Source: Acanthamoeba sp. SK_2022b (Eukaryota > Discosea > Longamoebia > Acanthamoebidae). Taken from it: a stretch of 64,000 nucleotides of DNA. Positions 51,201-57,668 of the stretch are shown piece by piece. The notes beneath the pieces are model-generated. The model worked only from the letters and a program-made list of their open reading frames with translations, had not been told where the DNA came from and did not search any database. Both the position numbers and the translations under genes were made by a program. Numbering within the stretch: the stretch's first letter is position 1; every line of letters begins with the position of its first letter. The stretch spans positions 124,001 to 188,000 of the forward strand of contig JANDJZ010000023.1 of NCBI GenBank assembly GCA_027943245.1, read 5' to 3'.

Positions 51201-52714
51201 ATGGCACTGTGAGCATCGGCAACGCCCTGTCCGTTCACCACAAGGTTGTATTCGAGAACACTCTCGAAGTAGCCGGTCAGGTGAACTTCAGCCACGACCT
51301 CTCAGTGAGCGGCGACGTTCACCTGGACGTAGACCTCTCGGTAGATGGCCAGGCCACCATTGGCGGCAAGCTGAGCGTTGCGGGCCTTACCACCCTGCTC
51401 GGCGAGCTGTCCGTCAAGCAAAACGCCGAGTTCCTGGCCAGCGCTGCCATCTTCGGTGACCTCGACGTCGGTCAGCTTGCCCGCTTCGTCGGTGACGTGC
51501 ATCTCACCAGCGATCTCAGCGTCGATGGCGCGACCACTCTTGCCGTCCTCAGCGTCAGCGGTCTCTCCGAGTTCAGCGACGATGTCGAGATCTCGGCCGA
51601 TCTTAGCGTGAGCGGCGACCTCACTGTGGGCGGTGCTTTGTCCCTAAGCATGCTCACTGTGGGCTCCGACGCCACTATCGGCGACAACCTGTTTGTGCAG
51701 GACTACGCCACCATAGGAATCGACCTGGAGGTCTACGGTGCGGTCTCGGTGGGCTCGGACCTCGAGGTCACCGGTTCCACTACGCTCGCCTTCGTTGAGG
51801 CCAACACCCTCAGCGTAAGCCATAACCTCATCGCCAACAAGGATCTCTTCGTCACCAAAGATGTTGCCGTCTCTGGTTCCGTCACCGTGGCCGGTGGCCT
51901 CAACGTCATCCAAGACGTCACCGTCATTGGCACCCTCACCGCCGACTACGTCCGCGCTGTCAACGGCCTCCACGCCCTTGGCACCACCCAACTTGGCGGC
52001 ACCGACATCTCCGGTTATCTCAGCGTGGCTGGCGATGTGAGCCTCGATTCCACGCTCTACGTCTCCGATAGCCTCACCGTGGCCGGCGAGTTGGTTCTCC
52101 TCGACTCACTCTCGCTGGCCCAGGACCTCACCGTCTCCGGCGTGACCGCCCTTGACGATGTTGTTGTCGCTGGTGAGCTCTCCCTAGAGGGCCGTCTCGA
52201 GCTGGCCAAGAAGCCGCTCTCATTCCCTTATCCTGGCGTGGTTGCCGGCGTGCCTGTCAACCTGCTCGACACCGTCACCGCCCATCCTTCGTCGCCTCTT
52301 AGCTACTACCTGCACACCTTCGCTGATTCGGGTGCCGCCAGCACAGATTACTTTGCCCTCTCTCTCCCCGGTGGAGCGTTCTACCAGCTCGAGCCGCTCG
52401 ACCTCGATCTCCCCATGGTTTCGCGCATCGAGACGACTAACTACCAGGTGGGAGACATCATCATGCTCAAGGGTTCCAGCAAAGACAAGATCATCGCCTT
52501 CTGGGACTTCGAGGACCTGGTGAACGTCGTCGGCTCCGGTCCCAACGGCAACTTGTACAACGGCAGGGACATGTCGACGGCCACCCTCAACTTCTACACC
52601 GAGTACCTCTACTCGGACGACATCTTCATCTACATGTATTCGCCTCGCACTCGCGTCGGTGTCGCCGGTTCTGCGATACAGACCATTCCCATCGAGTGGG
52701 TGAAGCTCAACTAA
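15110..52714 (+). CDS. giant secreted hexapeptide-repeat beta-solenoid protein
   Basis: Exon 1 (15110-15174) encodes a signal peptide, MNWAYLLLFLALLSVSVSKG. Intron 15175-15379 is followed by one 37,335-base exon to the stop at 52714, about 12,400 residues if the three frame breaks are repaired. Nearly all of it follows a six-residue period of the form D-x-x-(V/L/I)-x-(G/x), for example DLSVGG, DASIEG, DLLVDA. This resembles left-handed beta-helix hexapeptides (I-G-x-N/D-A/V-x); a bactofilin-like helix is the alternative. Composition is Asp/Glu/Gly/Val/Ser-rich, strongly acidic, poor in Lys/Pro, with only one in-frame Cys found (near 16286). N-terminal GGD-rich modules and a non-repetitive C-terminal domain cap the rod. 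There is no C-terminal membrane segment, so it is probably released or incorporated into wall or matrix. Function is unknown; adhesion, cyst wall or surface coat are guesses. Confidence 0.85.
15175..15379 (+). other. only intron of the giant gene, with TTG/TTC repeats
   Basis: 205-base intron between signal-peptide exon and repeat exon. Donor GTTCGT leaves phase 2; acceptor TATAG at 15379 restores the frame (...KGQG-AEVVFEAD). A stronger-looking GTAAGT at 15152 gives the wrong phase with this acceptor. A TTC then TTG triplet run spans about 15198-15246. Confidence 0.75.
15985..17060 (+). repeat. N-terminal GGD-rich modules of the giant protein
   Basis: Three diverged copies of a roughly 70-80 residue module begin near 15985, 16494 and 16810, with a shorter copy at about 16285-16420. 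Each full copy opens with an (F/H)-x-x-(S)RP motif (FTFSRPEG, FHASRPVR, FTMSRPDA). A (S/T)-x-I-x-(G/A)Q-like turn, GGD(L/V)xLxxG(x)G segments and a closing hexad such as VEIGQTDSDV follow. The modules are spliced into the hexad rod at a spacing that keeps the frame. No named domain is recognised. Confidence 0.7.
18090..22755 (+). repeat. repeat block A (LTVVKTATVEG type)
   Basis: Alternating hexad units anchored by VRGDVHTDGELFVEK-like segments, with a distinctive long unit containing SQSLTVVKTATVEGVVRG, GGELKVDGFTELRDG and SSFAENVTVG. Near-identical copies sit around 20640-20960, 21370-21690 and 22100-22410. Two consecutive 360-base copies (18829-19188 and 19189-19548) are almost identical. 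Confidence 0.85.
19990..20330 (+). other. frame-break zone 1 in the giant gene
   Basis: Compared with the intact copy at 20620-20960, this stretch lacks AG after CTCG at about 20010. It carries further small losses (CTGTGAGG for CTGTCGAGG near 20078, GACCGTGGGCG near 20104, GGCTCCGTGGG near 20220) and a fused junction at about 20268-20300. Between about 20010 and 20270 the peptide in the main frame is nonsense rich in Arg and Cys, while the expected hexads are readable in another frame. The net effect restores the original frame. Confidence 0.85.
22755..23040 (+). other. frame-break zone 2 in the giant gene (stop at 22836-22838)
   Basis: Aligned by eye with the intact copy at 24843-25211, this stretch is 81 bases shorter overall, spread over at least seven separate losses. 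Examples are CGGTGGATTCC for CGGCGGTTGGGCTTCC, ATCTCTGTGG for ATCTCTTCGTGG and GGGCGACG for GGGCTCGACG. The total is divisible by three, so the same frame resumes, but a stop falls at 22836-22838. Confidence 0.88.
23040..31365 (+). repeat. repeat block B (360-base units plus TIHNWLFVDNDAQ units)
   Basis: Mostly 120-residue (20-hexad) units: SIRGDVHTDGELFVEK, TSLGETLLVVGETT, DLLVDADAVVTGTSSLEG, DVFAGNDLSVARDAVIG and DLEVGSDVLVGETLSV. These are punctuated by a second unit, GLDVQGETTIHNWLFVDN followed by DLSVDRNLVLGNDASVAG, at about 23160, 24960, 26820 and 29370. Copies differ at scattered third positions and by alternation of a few hexads. Confidence 0.9.
31365..31430 (+). other. frame-break zone 3 in the giant gene (frame change)
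   Basis: Where intact copies read CAGGACGCCGTGGTCG this one reads CAGACGCCTGGTCG (two bases fewer). About 40 bases later CCCTTCGAATCACAC looks like a hybrid of CCCTTCAGG and CTCTCGAATCACAC with one base extra. The net change of -1 moves the open frame; the upstream frame reaches a stop at 31559 and the downstream frame runs unbroken to 52714. Confidence 0.9.
31440..35640 (+). repeat. repeat block C, mixed and partly unique hexads
   Basis: Units of blocks B and D interleaved with less repetitive hexads (32680-33000 and 34900-35640). Strict 360-base spacing is visible for the VHTDGDLFVEK segment at about 33735, 34095 and 34455. Confidence 0.85.
35640..42560 (+). repeat. higher-order repeat array, 1,476- and 1,836-base super-units
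   Basis: A super-unit contains three or four 360-base units, one FNALVGKTLSV/ALNALVGETLNV unit and one LTVVKTATVEG unit. Equivalent points at 37060 and 38536 are 1,476 apart; 38536, 40372 and 42208 are 1,836 apart. The two spacings differ by exactly one 360-base unit, and 39588-41424 repeats almost base for base in the next copy. Confidence 0.9.
42560..50500 (+). repeat. repeat block D (ATYLHASLSVDAD / AGTDLGSTLEVAG units)
   Basis: New unit families: LDVLGATYLHASLSVDAD with SLSSTLDVFGVASFA; LYVHAGTDLGSTLEVAG with GTVWAGWDMSVDRDVIVG; TSIHNWFFVDNDAQ with SVGRNLVLENDAS; and GTLWADFDLSVGRDLIVE (45710-45950 and 50200-50440). Equivalent points at 44245, 45361, 46837 and 48709 are 1,116, 1,476 and 1,872 bases apart, all multiples of 18. 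One exception, a 21-base insertion, lies near 43990-44030. Confidence 0.9.
50500..52195 (+). other. degenerate hexad zone near the C-terminus
   Basis: Hexad period persists (DLSVGG, DLTVGG, NLFVQD) but no stretch is near-identical to another, and VRGD anchors are sparse. This is the pattern expected at the edge of an expanding tandem array, where units diverge without being homogenised. Confidence 0.8.
52195..52711 (+). other. C-terminal non-repetitive domain of the giant protein
   Basis: About 170 residues with no hexad period, rich in Tyr, Phe and Pro: starts near ELAKKPLSFPYPGVVAG, continues through SYYLHTFADSG, ALSLPGGAFYQLEPL, NYQVGDIIMLKGSS and DDIFIYMYSPRTRVG, ends IPIEWVKLN. It looks like a compact beta-rich cap. 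No Cys and no membrane or GPI signal are visible. No family was recognised. Confidence 0.7.
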
Positions 52715-52922
52715 GCGTGCGGACGGCCTCAACCCATCTCATCTTCGGGTCCTGTTCTCGACCCATCTCTCAACCCTCTTCTTCCTGTTAAACTCTCTTT
52801 AAAGAGAGTTCTTTAAAGAAAAAAGTAAGCCCAATAAAATAGATAATAAATTAATAATAATACATAGACCTTCGGAGTGAAGCACGCCCATTTCTGTAGT
52901 CTTGTTTGTACAGGCTCAACAG
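52715..52922. terminator. convergent 3' region with palindrome and poly(A) signal
   Basis: Between the stop codons of the giant gene (+) and the ABCD gene (-). A perfect 20-base palindrome, AACTCTCTTTAAAGAGAGTT, lies at 52791-52810 and is followed by AATAAA at 52833-52838 on +. The palindrome could fold in either transcript. Confidence 0.65.
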
Positions 52923-53346
52923 CTAGTAGGTGTAGTTGTTCTTGAACGCCTCCTCCTTCTTTTGGTCGATCTGTTGCCAGTCCCACGTCCCATCGCCGTG
53001 CAGCTGCAGCAGGTAGTCGTGGAACCGCCACAGAACTCGCCGCCTGTGGCTCACCGTTATACAGGAGATTCCCCTGTTTGTTTGTTTGTTTTGTTTGTTT
53101 CAAACAGAAAAAAGCAGGAGTTAGCGACACAACACACGCTCCACCACACCCCAGCGAACCGTTGCTTCATCTCGTGATAAATAAACGATTCTACTTCGGA
53201 CGACACCGCCGAGGTGCACTCATCCATGACGGCCAAGCGCGGATTGTGATAGAGCAGCCTGCGCAACCAGCCCCCTCACGGCCAAGCGAGGTGCGGTGAG
53301 ACGGGCTTGCGGAAGGGAGGAGAGAAAGGGCGAAACGTGTGTGTGT

Positions 53347-53401
<55 letters not shown>

Positions 53402-56296
53402 ACGTGTGAGAGGACACGTTACCGCGCGAGGACAAGGCGCTGCTTCTCGCCACCAGAGAGGGCCTCGTTCCAGTCCGAGACCTTGTCCCACCCCTCGCGC
53501 TGAACGAGGTAGTAAAGGTTGAGGCTGTGCATGATGTTCTCCAGCTGTTCCATCGAGGTACCTGGCGACGTCGTCACCAATGCCACGGCGCGTGTAAACA
53601 TTCGCACTCTGCAGCCTGTCCTCGGCATGCGAGATTGGAGAGGGGCAGCGCCGTGTTGATTGGGGGGGGGCTCGTTACCATTGGCCTCGTAGTCCAGGGG
53701 CGAGTGAGGGTAGATGACCTGGTCCCGGAGCGATCCGTAGGACAGGTAGGGCTGCTGCGGGATATACAGGATCTCCTCGGCCGCCAGGCGCGTGATACGA
53801 CCCCGCTCCAAGGGCCACAGCCCGCAGAGCACTCGGAACAGGCTGCTCTTGCCCGATCCTGACACAACATGAGGGCGGCACGTGCGAGAGTGAGCGACCG
53901 CCACCGGGACGAAAATGGGAAGGCGCTAGACGCAGGGCACCATTGGGGCCGTAGATTAGGAGGTTCTTGCCGTAGGGAAGCTCAAACGTGAGGCCTGTGA
54001 GCAAGAGAGGGGAGGGAGAGAGAGGTGAGACGAGCGCTTGGATCGGGTCCAGCCCAGGGTTCGTGGGTCGTCGAACCTTCGACGAGCACAAGGCCGTCGG
54101 GAGTGACGATCGATACGTCCTCCAGCTTGGTGTGGTCGCCTTCCTCGTACTCTCCTCTGAGAGCGGTGGACTGCTCCTCCTCGACCTCCCGCGGGCCACG
54201 AACGGTCGCGACCGCCGCCGGCTTGAGCGAGGCCGCCCCCTTGTCCTGCAGCGTCTCCAGCAGCGCCAATAGGTCCCACACTCTCCCCGTGTAGCCCGCC
54301 AGCAGGTTGATCTCCTTGTGCAGCATCACCAATCGCCCAATCGCTCTGCCAAAGTGTGTGTGAGAGAGAAGAGAAGAGAAGAGAAGAGAAGAGAAGAGAA
54401 GAGAAGAGAAGAGAAGAGAAGAGAGAGCGCGCCAGGGTTCCCCTCTCCTCGCCGCATAATTAGGGGGGGGGAGCAGCACGCTTACCGTGCCAGGTTGATG
54501 AGGATCTGGGTGTTGCGCACGTAGTCGCCCGTCACGGACGCCGCGATCTCCGATTGGAGCGAGTCGGCCTCCCGGAACGGCAGTTCGCCCATCTGCGACC
54601 AGCCTGCCCACCAGGAGAGCGCCACGGTCACGATCGGTCAGGCTCGACCCGAGCCCTGCAGAGTAGACAACGAGAAGATGGAGGGAGGGAAGGGCCCTTA
54701 CCGGCTAGCCGGGTGTTGTACGTCCCGCCAAACACGGGGAAGGCTACCACGGAATAGCCTACCATCGTCGCGCCATACTTGACCAACAGCTCGTCCACGA
54801 CTGGTGGAGTGACGGGGCGATGGTCAACACGCGGTCCACTGCATACGGCAGTAGAAATTGGAGGGGGGGCGTGCGGCGTACTCGAAACGACAGCCTGCTT
54901 TCGGAAGATGTTGCCGGCGTGTGCGTAGACCCGGTCGAACGCCGAGTTGATGATCTGCCGCTCTCGGGACGACCCGCGGAGGAACGCCACCTCCTCGCTG
55001 TTTCCGATTAGCCGCGAATGCCGCAGCCGGAAGTCGCCTTCGAGCCGCTGCTGGTGCGCCGTAAGCTGTCGACAGGGAGTGGACAGAGGAGGGAGCCACG
55101 TTACCGCACGCCCGCGAGCCATGAGCCCACACACGCATGCACACACGCACGCACGCACGCACGAGAGAGAGAGAGAGAGAGAATAAGTAAAGGATGAGGC
55201 AAAACCTTGGGAAACGGCGGCATGATCCAGCGCAGGAAGAGCCCGCTTAATATGTAGTAGAGGTACATGAGGAGAGGGCCGCGATACCCTATCACAGCGC
55301 TCAACTGCGCAAGAGGGACCGACCGGCCGTAAGCGGCAGGCCATCAAGACACGTACACGAGGATGGGGCGGTGGGGGAGAGGGCGGTGTGCCTTGGATGT
55401 GAAAAGCGCGAGGTCGGTGACGGGCTTGAAGACGTTGCCGTAGAGATTGGCAAGGTACGACGAGAACCGCTCAATGTCCTGCGCCACCCGCTGGTCGCTG
55501 TATACGTGCAAGTATAATTAATATTAACATTAATAATCTCTTTAATTATTGTTATCATCATAAAATCTTCTTAAATATTATTGGAACTGTTGGGAAGGCA
55601 AGAGGAGTACATGTTGTCGATTGCTTTGCCACCGAAGTTGGCCTTGTAGAAGGCGAGGTCGGAGAGGTACATCTTGTGCACGTGCCGACTCAATCGCCTG
55701 CGGTAGAGGAGGGACAACATCTGGGTGAAGTAGGAAACGCCGGAATTGACTATGACGGTCGGGATGGCCACGATTCCCAGAGCGATGACACCAAAGATGA
55801 ATCGGTCGAGCTTGCGTTGCACGAGGCACTTTGCGTTGTAGCCCATTGCCTCGGCGATCTTGAGACTCAGCAGAGTGCGGGCGAGAAGGAGAAGAGTGAG
55901 GAGAGATGTGACGAGGGACTCGTTCGAATGCAGCGAGGGATAGAGGATCTTGAGGAGGTGCCAGAGCCGCCGAAGGAAAGTGGCATCGACCATGGCAATG
56001 GAGGTGCGAGTGCCATCGGCAGCAAGTCCCTTCCCTCGCTGCAGTGATTTTGAAGATGATCGTTTGGCTTTCTCTCCTATCAGCACAGCCTTCCATTTCT
56101 TCCACAAGTAGATGGCGCTAATTGTCACGACCGAGATGGCCGTCGCCTGCTCCTTGCGGCTCCATAGAGTTCGAAGAGATTCAAAGAGAAGAGGCCCTAT
56201 GACGGGGTAGGTCTTGAGCGATAGAAATGGCGGGTAGCAATGCCTGACTCGCTGTCCCAATTTCTTCATCAGATTTGTGAGGTTGGCCTTCTCCAT
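52923..56296 (-). CDS. peroxisomal-type ABC half transporter, subfamily D
   Basis: Twelve exons: 55611-56296, 55392-55497, 55206-55304, 54882-55065, 54702-54800, 54486-54603, 54077-54345, 53941-53994, 53679-53858, 53423-53561, 53148-53258, 52923-53073; 731 residues. The N-terminal half is the ALD-type membrane domain (IAEAMGYNAKCLVQRKLDRF, HKMYLSDLAFYKANFGG, DQRVAQDIERF) with the EAA-like loop NSEEVAFLRG near residue 320. The ATPase has Walker A GPNGSGKSS (about 533-541), signature LSGGEKQR, Walker B LAVMDECTSAVS and H-loop TVSHR. Relatives dimerise in the peroxisomal membrane and import very-long-chain acyl-CoAs. Exon 2 ends either at a GC donor (55391) or, with 11 extra residues, at a GT donor (55358); both keep phase. 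Confidence 0.93.
53348..53400. repeat. GT microsatellite in ABCD intron
   Basis: Uninterrupted GT run of 53 bases in the ABCD intron 53259-53422; on the transcript it reads as a CA run beginning about 22 bases after the donor. Confidence 0.95.
54366..54425. repeat. pentanucleotide (GAGAA)n in ABCD intron
   Basis: Roughly twelve perfect copies of a five-base unit in intron 54346-54485; on the transcript this is a TTCTC pyrimidine tract upstream of the acceptor. Confidence 0.95.
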
Positions 56297-56480
56297 CTTT
56301 TCTTTCGTTTAGGCTGCAGCCAACCGTGGCCACGTACACGCGCCCAGATGTCTTGTGCCTCCGGCCCGGCCACTGCTGATGTCAATTCGTTGTTGTAGTG
56401 ATGGTTGTTTGTTGTTGTTTTTTGGTCCACGGGAGAACCCAATTTCCCGTTCCACGTTTACCCGTGAAAAGAACAAAGAA
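56297..56480. promoter_or_regulatory. divergent promoter, ABCD / YbaB-like
   Basis: 184 bases between two divergent start codons. GT/TTG-rich in the middle; no TATA box or repeated motif stands out. Confidence 0.5.
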
Positions 56481-57099
56481 ATGATAGCGGCCTACAATAA
56501 TCAGATGATGAACCGCACCGTGTCCTTCTCTAGATATGTGCTCTCAAAGGGCACAGCGAGCCTCACGGGTGGCGTGCTGCGGCGTGGCTTGTCAACGGGG
56601 GACCAAGGTCAGCAACTCGGCAGCGGCATGTTTGATCACCTCCAGGAAATCGAGGTGGTGGGCACCTCTCTCAGCAAATCGGGCGGCATTGTCGAGGTTA
56701 CTGCTCGCGGCGGAGGTGCCTCTCTCCTCCTTTCCCACCTCAACTGGTTCCCTTTGTGCTTGGGCCAAGCTTAACCCAGTTGCAACGATATTATTAGGCA
56801 CCGAAGTGATCAAGACCCAAATTGATCCTATCTTGGCGGGAGATGCCGCCCAACTGAGCAAGCTGCTCACCAAAGCCGCTCAAGATGCTTACGACCAGGT
56901 GCGCTTGCACGCCTCTTGCTCTTTCCCGTTTGTACCCTCTCGCTAGTTTGACGCCCCACAACCACGCCGCGTGGCCCACCAGGTGCAATACGAAGTCAAG
57001 CGGAAGTTGGTGGAGGTGTCAATGCGCGATCGGCGCAAGCAGCAGATGCAGGAGAGGGATCAAATGGCCATTGACCTTGAAGCCTTCAAAGAGAAATAG
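56481..57099 (+). CDS. YbaB/EbfC-like nucleoid-associated protein, probably mitochondrial
   Basis: Exons 56481-56715, 56798-56898, 56983-57099; 150 residues. The leader is basic and hydroxylated with no acids (MMNRTVSFSRYVLSKG... LRRGLSTG), typical of a mitochondrial presequence; either of two nearby ATGs could start it. The body follows YbaB order: IEVVGTSLSKSGGIVEVTARG, then KTQIDPILAG, then an amphipathic helix LSKLLTKAAQDAYDQVQYEV and a charged tail. Bacterial YbaB/EbfC forms dimers that bind and compact DNA; a role on mitochondrial DNA is inferred. The first intron joins GGG exactly where bacterial proteins have the G-A-H turn, which supports the splice. Confidence 0.82.
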
Positions 57100-57185
57100 C
57101 GAACCACACACGCTCCCTCCCGACTCTTCGCCCTGTACACGACACATACACAGTTGCATTGCGCAATCACGTCTCGCCGGCTGGA

Positions 57186-57607
57186 TCACTGGCCGCCCGG
57201 CTTGCGCTTGTTGATGAGGTTATTGATCTTCTGCAGCTCCTGGTTGATCTTGGCCTCCTTGCTCTTCTTGGTGTTCTTCTTGAGATCTTTCTTGCGGCCG
57301 TCGCCCATCTTGACGCCGAACTGGTACGCCGCCCTGGCACACGGACAATCGCCGCAGACGACGGATCAGTGGTGCGATCGCTTGCAGAGTTGGGTAATGG
57401 ACGGAGGAGGGAGGCGGAGAATACTTGGGAGTGGCCTCGAGGGTGTCGTTGAACTTGTTCCAGGCCGCGTCGCTCTCAAAGTGCCACGGCTTGATGCGCT
57501 TGCGTGCCTTGGTGCCCATGTCCATCTTCGAGAGATCATCATCGTCGCTGTCGCCCTCCTCCACCACGGCCGTCGTGAACGAGGACTCGTACGCCCTACA
57601 CCACACG

Positions 57608-57668
<61 letters not shown>

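Noticed and set aside
16203..51991. Dozens of long open frames on the opposite strand and in other frames of the giant exon (up to 348 residues)
   Set aside because: They recur at the same 360- and 1,836-base spacings as the sense repeat and are Ser/Arg/Pro-rich; they are by-products of GC-rich repetitive codons.
31400..52714. Open frame of about 7,100 residues as a separate gene
   Set aside because: It begins in break zone 3 within a repeat unit; the first residues are out-of-frame translation. Joined to the giant gene.
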